Positions 46,365 to 58,278 of a stretch of DNA of 64,000 bases are shown one piece after another. The number at the start of each line of letters is the position of its first letter. Within the stretch, counting starts at the first letter, position 1. The notes beneath the pieces are model-generated. The model saw nothing but the letters and a program-made list of their open reading frames with translations, had not been told where the DNA came from and did not search any database. The stretch is from Suillus spraguei (lineage: Eukaryota > Basidiomycota > Agaricomycetes > Boletales > Suillaceae): positions 62,001 through 126,000 of the forward strand of contig JABCPU010000141.1 of assembly GCA_016800925.1 (NCBI GenBank), in the 5' to 3' direction. The translations under genes and the position numbers were made by a program.

Positions 46365-49144
46365 TCACTGCTCCTCCTCCTCCCCCTCCTCCTCAGAGTC
46401 GCCCTCCCCAGGCTGATCAAACACGCGCAAGGTGACCGGTTCTCTACGGCGCTGCGGATTGATGGCAATCGCCGGCCCTCCTCTATCTGCTCCACGAGGA
46501 AGCATCTTCCATTCGGGACCTTGTATCTTTCCTGATGACCACAGACGGTCTGTCCGGGTGTATGGTACCCATGCTAGCTTATCGAATTCGGTCCTGAGCA
46601 CATTTCGGACTCTGATCAGGGACTTCTTCGTTATAGCACCGGCAAGAGCCACATAATTGGTATAATATGTGCATCTGCCGAAGTTCTGACGTTTAGCATC
46701 CTCAATAGTTTTGGGAAAGATACGGTCAAAGTGTAGCGCCCATTGCTTATCTGTGCAGACACAGTATTGGGCCATGATGAACGGAAGATCCGCGGTTTGT
46801 AGTAGCTCTGGACGCGCTAGCTCGTTGCGCATGCGGGAGGGAATGCTGAGGTATGACCCATCCCGCACAGATTTCGGATTAGGTGCCTCCTCGATAACGT
46901 CCAGGATGAACTGCTCGAATATTTTGGCAATGCGCCGTTTAATTGCAGCTTCGTCTTGATCGTCGTTGCCTTCCCCACCAAGGTCTCGTTCATCACCCCC
47001 GTCCAGGACGTGCAGATCCACGTCCCTGCCTGCCAGGCGAACAGGACGTTTGAATCGAATACCTCGAACCTCCGTGGCAAGGCGCAAGCACTCACGATCC
47101 GGTTCCCTGATGTCGTCAACATCACAAGTCTTTCGTTTGCGATTGCGGGTTCGTTCTGGGTTAGGGAGGCGCCTGCTGAGCGGGGCTGCACTCCAAGCAA
47201 ACGAGGAGCGGATGTCGTCCATGGACGACTTGTGATAGATACGAATCAAAGACTCTGCCTCAAAGGTGCGCTGCACCGGCAGTCGAAGAAAGGTTGGGTT
47301 ACTGTTACGTACAATGTCGCAGATGAAGTATGCGCCGTTGTCATACAGGACAGCTACAGTGGGGGCGTCCTCGTCATCTTCATCATCAGCAGGGTCCTCC
47401 AGAACTTGCTGACAACACCGCTCAATCAAGCTTTCCCATCCAAAGCCCTCAGCAGGACGGTGGAAGCAAGCATTAGACATGTAGAGGCAGACCGCCCCTA
47501 GCGCCAAATTAGAGCTCATGGAACGCACTCTGCTGTCCGCTTTTTGCAAGTGCTTCAGGACTAGACGGATTGCAGCCAAACGATAATAGACAAAAAGCCT
47601 GGGATTGGATATTAGCTGAGGGGTCCAACCCAACGTCATGCTGATGCATTCTCACCACCACACTCTTCTGTCAATAGCAACAACCCAACGCTGAATGAGC
47701 TCCTCAGGGAGAGTAGACAACGAGTTCATGACATCGGCTAGCGGAACCCGAATCTCCAAGCGGGCGCAGCCATCACGACCTTCTACCTCTCCTTCACCAG
47801 CGCATTCGAAAAAAATGTTACTCATGATGTCCATATCTTTTATTATCCTTTCTTCGGTCTCCTTCTGCAGGAGCTCCTTAGCCTGACGTCGACGGAACAC
47901 CCCTGGATTCAGAGAGTACGTCACATTCTTCTCGGTGCAATACGCTTGCACATATGATAGGCTCTGTGCACCTGCACATTTGGTCGTAGTCGCACGAAAG
48001 CCGGCAAATTCTTTGATTTGCAGCGCGCGGTCCAGATGAAACCGAGTCTTGTTATTTATTAGGCGAGAGATCTGCAGTTCGGATGCGGCAGGCATGAGAT
48101 GGCTCAAGATCTCGTGGTGAGAAGATTCGCGCCATGTGACAACGTGCCCTGGTACGCTGATGGTCAGTGCAACGTCCACGTGCCATTGTCCAGGATCCAA
48201 GCTGTCGACATCGACATGCTCAAATAAATCGTCCATCGCCAGGCGTCGCTCATCCTCATCCCTCCCGTTGTGGATGGTAGCACCTTTCGTTCCTCTTAAT
48301 TCATGCCCAAAATAGGCATCCTTGAACGCAGGACCCAGATCTGCAACTTTGGCCAGCAGAGTCGTCGCAACTTGTTCTAACCTATACCATGGAATGTCTG
48401 TGCTGCTGAAAGCGAGTGAACCTGTGCAACTTCTAGAATGTGCGTATGCGGCTGCATACGTTGTCGGCCATTTATCGCGTGATTCGGGCACGACCTCCAT
48501 CATTGTAGGACGGAGGCATCGGTCGTATATTAAAGCCAATTTATCCTGGGTCAAATAGTCGACTGGCGATTCTGCATTGTAGAGCCGTGGGAAGAAAATT
48601 CTCACAACATGCCGTTGCTGAACTTTGCCCAAAGGCAAATTAGGGATTTTATGCATCGGGACTTGAATCTCTGCGCCCTGGTTCCAGTCAGGATGCATAT
48701 ATAACAACCATTGTCGACTGTATTTCTCACCTGACTATTATACGCACAACTCTTGACATGATTATCTTTTTTTAACGTCTCTTTGAATGGAGGAAGGGGC
48801 CAGATCGATAATGCGCTAGTATAGGGTAGTGTGTCCGATACCCCAATGACCGAGTCGAGGTCGCGAGTAAGATCGGTCTCGGGAAGAGGAGGAATGCCTT
48901 GTAGACAATTCAGACGAATTTGACACTGGTCGAGCTCCTCATCCGCGAGTGGCCCGACCCTTGCAGCTAGCACAAAGCGAATGAAATCAACTTCCGCTTG
49001 CTCATCGTCCCGGATTTGGGTAAATAAATGTCGAGAATGACCAATAAACTCTGCCATAGTTAATTGGACAACATCAGTGGTTTCGTCCGGGTATGGCATA
49101 GTGAGCGAAAAATTGTAATGGTAGTGAGGAGGAGTCGCGGGCAA
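46365..49144 (-). CDS. Intact 889-aa protein of unknown function (partner of the SNF2 gene)
   Basis: Three exons join in frame: 49144-48731, 48677-47656 and 47598-46365, with GT-AG introns of 53 and 57 bp, giving 889 residues. The start MPATPPHYHYNFSLTMPYPD lies 77 bp after a conserved upstream block. Recognisable stretches are IQVPMHKIPNLPLGKVQQRH, VRIFFPRLYNAES, GQWHVDVALTISVPGHVVTW and YVQAYCTEKNVTYSL. The C-terminal third has a basic stretch (TRNRKRKTC) and a Glu-rich end. I recall similar large proteins in Agaricomycetes (from memory) but no known domain or catalytic motif, so function is not assigned. The absence of stops, in contrast to every neighbour, argues that it is under selection or recently arrived. 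The next gene upstream on the same strand is the SNF2 helicase. Confidence 0.85.
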
Positions 49145-49220
49145 CTACCAGTCACAGTGCATACTGGCACCTATATATACAAGGTGCGTTAGATTGATGC
49201 CATCGATCGGTCATACCAGC

Positions 49221-49365
49221 AGTTACCATTCTAGGTATGTGCTGAGTTTCAAAGAGTCCTTCGGGGACCACCCCGGCCGGATTCTGAAATGACGTTTGTC
49301 AGTACCGAAAGTACTGCATGAAAAAATCGTAGTCACCATCATAGGTATGTACTTAGTTTCAAGGG
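49221..49365 (-). promoter_or_regulatory. Upstream block of the 889-aa gene, shared with the SNF2 gene
   Basis: Two copies of an AGTTACCATTCTAGGTATGT-like motif start at 49221 and 49331, 110 bp apart. Each contains an inverted repeat TACC-N6-GGTA (CACC in the second). Between them is an AAATGACGTTTGTCAGTA-like segment. The same arrangement occurs upstream of the SNF2 start at 55696-55850. Such a paired conserved block suggests common regulation, or a common mobile origin. Confidence 0.7.
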
Positions 49366-50864
49366 GTACTTTCCTTCTCTCTCTCTCTCTCATTCTCATT
49401 TCCTTTATCTCTACCTTTCCCACTATCCACATTTTTTCTGCTTGGCGCTATCCCAGCGACAAGCGTCTCGCAGACTGCCAACGTCTCCATAGCATGCGCA
49501 GGTGCCGTATGAAGATATCTTGCACGAAGAACAACGCGCGGGGCTGGATCGCGGACCTAGCCAGTGCATGTGTCTTGGCGTTCAACCAGTCGCTTTTGTC
49601 ACGAGCGTCTTTGTTCACACAAGATTCTCAGTGCTCACCATAACACTAAGCTTGAACACACATCTGGATGTAAAATGATGCATCCCTGGCGCATGGAGTT
49701 CGCGCCTACATACCCAGCCCGTGCTTTGCATTCGTCGTCTACACAATTGGTGATGCCATAGCGTACGCTGCACATTTAGTGTCTCCGAATGCACGTGCGA
49801 TGTGTGTGGTGTGGAAGGTGATGCAAGTGCTATATGAGTGGAAGAGGTCGTGGGTGTTAAGGTGAAAGGGAGTTGAGACGTGTTTCTGCGGCGCCGAATT
49901 CGGAGTGATTGGTGGAATTTGACCTTTAAACGTTGTTGCAGAATTGATAGTAATCATTTGATACGATTATTGTACCTGTGCACAGCACTGATATAACAAT
50001 GGTAAGAACTCGAGGTGACGAGCTAGCGTACTAGGTAAAAATTACGGTCGTGTCGCGAGTAGAACTCCGTAGTTAAGAGGTTGGAAAGCGTTGAGACGAT
50101 TTAAGCTGATTAAAGAAAGGTATTCGGTTTAAATGGTTATGAGACAAAGATTCAGAGCGTACCAGCTTGGCGCGTGCCTAAAAGCTACATCCTTCGGCAA
50201 AAAAGGGTGCTAGAGCTCCCTTGCTGCCCACAGCTCAATTTTCGACATGTGCGAGTTCAAGTTGCTTCAAATTCATCACCTGACCCGGCGATGATGAAGT
50301 TTGATAATATAGTGGTGTTCGGAAGTTCAATTGAACTCGTATGGTAAGCAGGGCCAGCGGATACCCGTAATATACCCTCATCAATAATTCAGAGCGATAC
50401 CCGTCGATAACTCATTCAATACTATTAGATTTGTATTGATACCATCTTTTGCACCAAATGGAATGATTTTCAAGTGCGTATATTCAACTAAACAGAACGA
50501 AAACCTATCGATACACCAAAAGTTTCGCTCGATCTTTCTGTGTCTCGTTTTCTCGAAAGACCTCGAAAGACAGCGAGGATCAACAGCCTCTAGTCTATTC
50601 GTCCTATATCTTCACGTACCGGCCTGATTCTTGTCGATTTTTACTGGGATTAATGCCTGGAGCAGGTAATGAGGGGACCAATGCAATACTCGCACAACAC
50701 AGGAAACAAAAAAATAAATAAAGCACCAACAGCCAAAAACTTGACAATAGACGTGGGACAAAATGTGGGCAATGTTCAGGTATCGTATAGCGAAGGTATG
50801 GACATTCGAGAGAACGGGTGATTATGGACGCGATAGAAGGGCAGGGAAAGCGTTTTAACGTGAC
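49366..50864. other. 1.5-kb intergenic stretch, no gene
   Basis: It holds a CT-rich microsatellite (49374-49395) next to the shared upstream block. There are only short unsupported ORFs. It contains the 3' flank of the SNF2 gene and nothing recognisable. Confidence 0.5.
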
Positions 50865-53800
50865 CTATCTGCGAGACCGCTGTTGTTGCATGCGGTCGTT
50901 GGAGGAAAACATGGCAGTATGAGGAGCAGGACCTGGGCTCAATTGGACAGGGTTGAAGGTCTGCCCTGGTGCACGAGAACGACTAGTAGTCTGAGCTGGC
51001 TGGAGTTCGTCAATATGAGCACTGCTCCACTTCCCTGATGAAGGGTCAGGTTTTGGTATGCGAGGGCGGGGGCGGGGGCGGGGGCGGGGGCGGGGGCGCT
51101 GATTGTCCACAGACTCACCCGGGTTCCCGCTGGCTTCCGCACATGCGGAAGGTGACCTCACAGCCGATGGTATCACAGGAGCCCCAGAGCACAACGCCGG
51201 ACGCTTCTTGTTGAAGAGGTTATCAAAAGTTGTACAGGGGCTACGAACTTTCCAGGGCAGCTGCTCTACAGTCAAGCGGCTGCTGTGCTCGCTACTGTCA
51301 TTCCAGCTGTAGTTGCCGCTATCATTACAGTCCATCTCATGGCCACAATCGTTCAATTCCTTCTCAACAGCACAATGCAGGTGGCCATGCTGGACGCCCG
51401 CAGGTTGATCTGACTGAACCACAGGGGTGGGAGTAACAGCAGGAGTGTGAGCTGGAGTTGTACCAAGGTGGCCGATGGATGAAGGTGAGGGATGGGAGAG
51501 ATGGGGGGGAGGGGATGGTTGAGGGGATCGAGGAGGCGGACTAGAAAATAATAAATTATCTTGATCATCCCTGAACTTCGAGACTGCTGAGCTGTCCTGC
51601 AATGCGGACGACAGGTCCGGCAACTGAATCTCACCCTGAGACTGGGCAGGCGCTATGGCTGGGCTAGTTGCACGGGGCACCTCATTGCTTGTGGTGACGG
51701 GTTGCGCTGGCAGCTCCATGACCTTGCGACGCGTGTGTAAGGTGTCCCCAGACTCATCATCGATATCAACCGCTATGGATTTTACCTTGCTTCCCTTACC
51801 CTTGCGCTTCGTGGCGGGTCTTGTAGGAGATAGTGAGGTCTTGGAGGTGACTTTGGAACGGGCCTTGTTTTTGCCAGCTTTGTTCATGGTGTCGTCACCA
51901 TCAGTGGAGTCATCCAACTTCGGTGTTGACGCGTCAACGGAGATTAAATCTCCCACGGCGCTACCGTCATCGTCAAACATGCACCCTGCAAAATGCCCGT
52001 CAGCCAAGACTCCCCATGTAGTCATAGCAGACCCTTACGAAATTCCTTGTCAGCTCCAATAAATGCCTCGTGCATTGCGCCCTTTGAGAATGAAATATTA
52101 TTTAAAAAGACATCGGCAGTCTTCAAGGCAATAGCTCGGTAAACGTGCACCTCTTTAGCCTGAGGGTGACGGTAGATCCGCCCACGCAACTGGCGATCAT
52201 CCTGCTCTGACCAAAGGGTATCCTGTCATAACGATGAGTTACATCTAAAACACAAGTACCCAAGAAAATACACCCACCATGACTACCATGATATTAGCAC
52301 AGGCCATATTTAACCCTACCATGCCTACGCCTGACAAAATCAAGACGCGTACTCCGTCAGGCCGTGTAGATGACCGAAACTTATCCAGTGTCTCCTTGCG
52401 CTTCTTCATGGGGGTCTGGCCATTAAGTTCCAGTGCGTGTATGCCGTGAAGGTCCAAGATCTGGATGAGGATATTGAATCAATCCACTGCTGTGGTCGAC
52501 CATGGAACTTACATCTAAGATGGCCTGATTGGAGGTGACAAAAGCTGAAAATATTATGATTCGGTCTGGCTGGTCTGGTTTGGTATTGCCAACTGCGAAA
52601 GTCGGGTTAGGAACCAGGCGGCGACCGCTTTCATCTATCATCAGTGGCTGGCGACCGTCGGACTCCAGATGGTGCTTAATAAGTAGGGCTAACACGTCCA
52701 ATTTCATACTTTTGGTGTTAGGGCTGGCGTCCCATTCCTCCAGGGACTTCGGTCTTGCCCACGACCGCTCCTCGCTTGGGTTCATATGCGGGTGAAGGAT
52801 GGACCGCCTAAATTCAACATAGAAATTCTGCGAATAATGTTCACACTTCAGATAATAGCCCAATAGCGCAGCAGGAATAATTGGCTTCACCTTGCTCATC
52901 CCCACAATGGGACATTCGTCTAGGTATCCGCGCGCAATATTCCGCAGATTCTCCATCTCCCAGTCAAGTAACTTGATCTTCAAGGCGTGGTCATGATAGG
53001 GAGGGAGGCCCAGGATCTTTTTTCCTGCATTGTCAGTGGAGTCTATGGTGCGAAGAATGACGGCAGGGGAGAACCACTCCCGCATCCGTCCCATCCATTT
53101 CTTCATTACAGGCAAATATTCTTCTTGGGTAGCTTCTGGGTTATGATTGCCTACAAAGACAGCTCGCAGAATTGATCCCTCAACCCCTGCCTCCCTCTGC
53201 GCCTTACGATCCCTCCGCTGAGCAGTTGTCAATTCTCGGTTCATGGTCTTGAGCTGCGTTATATCCTTGAACTGCTCGATGCCAAGCAGGAGGCCCATAT
53301 TCCAAAGGTCCTAGTGTCCATCAAAGGCAACAACCACAAAGTCAGTAACGTCAGTTTATTGATGGCGTTTAAGGCTGGCTTACCGCAGGTTTTGTGGTGA
53401 CAGGCGTCGCAGTCATCATCACAGTCGAGTGAGATTTCCCTTGAAGTGCGCGAGCTGCAGTATGTGCCAGGTTGATATTGCGTAAGATGTGACCTTCGTC
53501 AATGATACTCGCAATGTATTCATGGCCAAAGAGGGTACTAGGGCTAATCCGTTCAAAACGAGGGCTATGCATCGGCTGCCCGTAGCTATCTCTGTCGCCC
53601 TGAATGAAAACTGTCGCTGCATCGTCTTGCGCTGCCTGAACAACATCATAGTCAATTTTGATCATGCTAATCACCCGCAGCAGTCGCTTACATTTGTTGT
53701 GGCCAAGATGATGCGTCGTATTGGAGGCTGCTGGCATTTAGTCCAAGCTATCGTCCACCACTGTGACCGTGCGGTATGTTTTCCCGTATAGGGAAGAACA

Positions 53801-55490
53801 TCAAACGTCGCCCGCCTTAGATACCGTTGCATTTCACTCATCCATTGATGGTGTAAATTTGGTGGACTCATTATTACGGTGGGCAAGTCTGGAATGTTAC
53901 CGCCAGTCTTCTTGCAGAGTCGCTGGGCTGTGAGCACACGTCAGTGCATATAGCTGTCCTGACTACCGTATTGCGTACCAAATTTTCCAGGGAACTTGCA
54001 GTGCTTCCTGTAATGTTCCCTATAGTGAGCAAGGCATGCGATCAGACCAACAGCCTGCATGGTCTTCCCAACCCCAACGCCATCCATCAGCATCACTGGT
54101 CTACCATCCAGCGCCCTGTCAATCAGCCTTAGGATGCCAACTAGTTGATGCCACCGAGGCGCCAGGTTCTGGGCCGGACTTGCTGGATTATCAAGCCACT
54201 GCTGACCTTCTTCGCTCCACGGGTCAACGGCCGCGTCTGGATCCGATCTGGTCTGGAAAAAAGGCAATTTCTTCTCTGGTAGGCCTAGGTCCTCCCATAG
54301 CTCATCCTCGCTGCGCGTGTCGTATTCTTCAACACCACTCTTCCAGCTGCCCACATCTATATTCTCCGCAAAGTCTATCACCACCTTGTCACCTTCGATC
54401 GGTACCATCGCAGCTAGCGTAGTCTCAATGAGAAGCTCGAGCTCCTTTACTTCCTCTTCGGTGGCCAATCTGTCAAGCGCATCCCGAAGAGATTTGGGTA
54501 ACCCTAAAGACTACGTTCAGCTATTGCACATGTCAATCAAATACTGGCCCACTAACGTGCCACCGATTCTGCTTTAGTGGAGTCTTTCTTGGCAGCGGCC
54601 AGCAATGTTTCGACCTGTTCACGGCGCGAACTGAGGTTCTCGACCGTTTTCTGGTCCTTGAACACGCTAAGAAGTGTGACCAAAGCTTCTAGTTTCTTTA
54701 GATAGGTGCGGATGCTGGCTATCGTGGGCTTTGCATCTGTGGCTGTCATGGCTGCACTACGGTTAGTTCCCGCCCCAGTCGACCAACCCACGCAGCTTAC
54801 CTCGCCACTCTTCTTCCACCTTCCGGGTCTTCTTGTCGATACTGATTGTCTGTCTTTTGAGAACCTTCCTATACCTATTCCACGTCGATGCTAACAATGT
54901 GGTGACAAATGTCATGATGGGCGCCACAATGAAAGATCCGTGGGTGAAAGCATCGTCACCGAACAGAACATCAGCCAATTTGATGGCAACAACCTGTTTT
55001 ATCTGTGCAGCTTCCATCGTTGGAAACTATATCACTATATCATGTTATGAGATGAATAGATTGGCGCATGACTCACATCATCCGCACTCTTGCAGTTCAG
55101 CCGAGCCATAACATCGTGAGGTTCGCAACCACTTTCTTGAAAGATGTTATCGATCAACGTGTTGATTTTCCATTTAGCCCACGATGTCTTCACCCAAATA
55201 TTCCAAGAGGAACGACCTTCATGATCATTATCTTTCCGTTTGATACCATAGTGGAGAGTAGGATCCTGCGCTGATTTACAATTGTTTATGAAGGCTTCGA
55301 CTGCCTGAGCCTTGCCCACTGTCCATTCATCGACATGCGTTGCTGCTGCAGACTTATCCCCACCATGGTTGTACGCCCACGGGTCGCCGAGAACGTTCGT
55401 AAGAGACTGCCATACTGGATTGGACCATGGCAGTGTCGAATCAGCAATCGAGAGTTGAATGAGAGCAAGAGGGTACGGAATGGTGGGCAT
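50865..55490 (-). CDS. SNF2-family DNA helicase/ATPase, intact, ten exons
   Basis: Ten exons join in frame to 1374 residues: 55490-55077, 55026-54801, 54751-54557, 54503-53979, 53927-53691, 53635-53394, 53310-52513, 52460-52278, 52222-52039 and 51985-50865. Helicase motifs are Walker A MLMDGVGVGKTMQ, Ia PTVIMSPPNLHHQW, a DEGH box (ASIIDEGHILRN), III MMTATPVTT, a LILSGVGMVGLNM motif and the arginine-finger motif RQLRGRIYRHPQA. SNF2 enzymes use ATP to move along DNA and remodel nucleosomes or other protein-DNA complexes in the nucleus. The C-terminal 370 residues are low-complexity, with a basic KNKARSK region and an (RP)n run. Walker A has GVGVGKT where GLGKT is usual. It lies 1.5 kb upstream of the 889-aa gene's promoter block, on the same strand. 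Confidence 0.9.
51062..51100 (+). repeat. GGGGGC hexanucleotide microsatellite inside SNF2 coding sequence
   Basis: About six tandem GGGGGC units on the plus strand are read on the coding (minus) strand as alternating Arg-Pro codons. Runs of five G separated by single C can form G-quadruplexes. The array is in frame (6 bp = 2 codons), so length changes would keep the ORF open. Confidence 0.9.
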
Positions 55491-55695
55491 TTTAGGCTGG
55501 TTAGATCAACATATCGCAAGGCTCTTTTATGCTTCCCACATTTACGGTACATCCTCGTCTACTGTTCGGGACGCGCTGATAATGGCACTCGCCTACAGTG
55601 TAAACGACACGTAGCATTCGGCAGGCAAGGGACCGTCCCCCTTATTATTGACTGAAGCTGCCGATTGATGGCCTCGGTGCATGGATGATACCCGT

Positions 55696-55850
55696 AGTTA
55701 CCATTATAGGTATGTGCTGAGTCTCAAAGGGTACTTCGATATGACCCCAACATTCAGCCTTGGTTAATTCTAAAATGATGTTTTTCAGTAGTACTATGAA
55801 AAATCGCTTAAACACTAGTTACCATTCTAGGTATGTGCTTAGTTTCAAAG
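55696..55850 (-). promoter_or_regulatory. Upstream block of the SNF2 gene, shared with the 889-aa gene
   Basis: Two copies of the TACC-N6-GGTA motif (at 55696 and 55817, 121 bp apart) are separated by AAAATGATGTTTTTCAGTA, the counterpart of 49290-49310. It lies 206 bp upstream of the SNF2 ATG. Outside this block the two upstream regions are not alike. Confidence 0.7.
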
Positions 55851-57486
55851 CCTTAGTCACGGTCCCACGGGTGGCTGTGATCTTCTAGAAATCTTTGCCG
55901 CAATACACTGGAGTACTACGCCAGATTGAACGAAGATGCAAGTGTAAACGTACGCTTATTTAGATCGCGCTGTGATGACACTTGGGACTTCACCGATGGA
56001 AATGAAATTAGTGGCTCTTCATCGCGACTGTCGTTCGGATTTCATCAGGAAGCAAAGGAGTATGGAATGGGCAGCGACCCTTCCACTAAACATGATTGTA
56101 GAGTTGAGGGAGGCTGGTATTGTTAAACTGCAGTCTGTCCGAAGGCTGGCAGCATTTAATCGATGTTTTCAGCCGGGTACCTCGTCAGCACCATTGTGTG
56201 ATAGTACTGTGATGCCAGAGAAACGCATTAGTTTTCTGAGCAAGTTCGTCTAAAGAAGGGCTAGCACTAGCAGCTGAGTGAGCTAAAGTACCGACTCAGA
56301 GTATTGAATCATGCCACCCACGCTGCTAGTCTGTCATGAAGTTATGTAAGACACGCTGACACGCGCAAGTCAGAATAAAGTTAACATGTTTCTGATGGGG
56401 CCAGATTCACGAAAAGAATTCATAGAAATGAACACTCGACGACTCAACGTGAATGAACGATAAATTTGAAGGGGCCATCGTCTCATCGGTACGTCCATCC
56501 ACTAAAATTAAAATCAGCCTTGGGTAACCGTGACGATAAAACCACATACAATTCGAACGGTTGCGTCATCTGAAGCTATAAGGTCAGACCAAGTGGTATT
56601 GAGCAGCCAAATACTTACCCAAGCCATAACTATTTCCTTCTCCGTACGAATATATTGCAGCTTGAGGGATCCTGTTTGCCCAGATTTTGAATGTATCGCG
56701 TCATGTACGATCTGGTACAATGTGACAATCCTATTTTATATGCTTGAATGCGTTGCAAATGAAGAGTTCTCAGATCGATTACCTTTGCTTCGCATCATAA
56801 GGCTCCTCAAAAGCCAGAAAGGTAATTTGAACATGCGCCTCCACTTATGAACAAAGTGACACAATCCAGGTATTGCCAGCTAGGAGGCAAAGTACCTTGT
56901 TTTCCCGGAGTCTACAACTCTGGCTAGTGCATCGAGGGATCCATCATCATTCAATTTCTGGGGTCAATATCAGCAACATGATTGTACCAAGGAAAACAGT
57001 CTAGCACACCAGTCTCGAACTCTCCCCCGCCGCTAATGCATACAAGTCCGATGCCAGAATCTTCTATGAGCCTGATTGTGTGTCGTGACGTGGCACCTTG
57101 GCTGTTTTCGGCAACGCAGCTGGCACTAGTGATATCTGCACCTCCATTGTTCTCGGGTGTTGTTCTTTGATAAGATTTATGGTCTGCGTCAGGGTGGTGT
57201 AAAAAAACCCATATATGCGTTGACAAAACCAGCAGGGTTGAACTTCGGTAGACAAACCGGAATCCACGGTGCAGATGTAGGCGAATTCATAATAGACGGG
57301 GAATAAACAGTATTGACGAGAATTTGTAGATCTGTGACAAGTATATATGAAGGTAGGACCTTATATTAAAGAGAGGGCACGTACCAACAGGGTGTATTGA
57401 ATTTTTTTTTTTAGGTCGCACTAATGTTATGACCTGACCCCGTGCACATAAAATAGCGTAGATGGTGTCCTGGAACCAAACTCCCA
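55851..57486. other. Unassigned stretch, possible remnants
   Basis: No gene can be supported. Short frames on both strands are broken and match nothing I recognise. The part from 57.0 to 57.3 kb (GLVCISGGGEFETG on the minus strand) may belong to the neighbouring ATPase remnant or to another degraded gene. Confidence 0.4.
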
Positions 57487-58098
57487 TTAAAACTTCGATT
57501 TTTCACGTGAAGCGGAACGTTTGCCTTCATCTTTGAGATTGATACCAGTACTTCGGCAACACGCCCTCGCAAGATTTGGTCCAACTGTAGACAATTCAAG
57601 GAAGAAGTCAAGGTCAAGTTCCATTTGACCTGTTTTTTGAGCAAGATTAAAAAAAAACTTTGATTCCGACGGCAAATGGAAGTGGATCCGATACATTGAC
57701 AACGGTTTGGTACTCCCGTAATGAACTGCAGTGATATCCGCGGTCCTGATGTCCTGCCACAGGTCATCAACACAGGCGGATACTACAAGCCCACGATCCA
57801 CCTCGTCATCCAGCCACCCTCGGACTAACGCGCTTACTGCGACCGCGGGCAGAACATTACAAGTGAGCGTACCGGTCTTGTCGATGCAGATGACAAAGGA
57901 ATTGCCCATCGTCTCACAAGAGCCTAAGACTGGCACCAGGAGGTTTTCTGCCGTCATCCTTTTGGTGGAGAATGCTAAAGCAAGAGTCACAGTCAATGTA
58001 AGTCCTAATATAGACACGCTTGTTGAGACGCAGCACGATTGACGTAAAAGTAGAGCCTTCACCTTCTGGAACGGCAACTACGACCAAGGTGGATCGCT
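57487..58098 (-). pseudogene. P-type (plasma-membrane Ca2+-type) ATPase remnant
   Basis: On the minus strand, TLVVVAVPEG is followed by a 58-bp GT-AG intron and LTLTVTLALAFSTKRMT. Next come ENLLVPVLGSCETMGNSF and the phosphorylation motif CIDKTGTLT with its catalytic Asp. This is the transmembrane helix 4 to P-domain junction of PMCA-like Ca2+-ATPases (VAVPEG and DKTGT are diagnostic). Downstream sequence no longer follows the family, and the gene upstream of TLVVVA is gone, replaced by the LINE that starts at about 58099. It is a small fragment only. Confidence 0.75.
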
Positions 58099-58278
58099 TC
58101 TTGGACCTGAACCAAGTGGCACCCCGACTAGGACCCCGAAAAAACCGGAGTTCTCTAAGGCGCACAAAAGTGCTACCTACGCCTTCAGGCGTTACCCAAG
58201 CCCTCAAAGACTTGATCCCCCATAGATACTTACTTTTGATCACTAATCTTTCTGTTAAATTCTGCAGGAATACCAATC

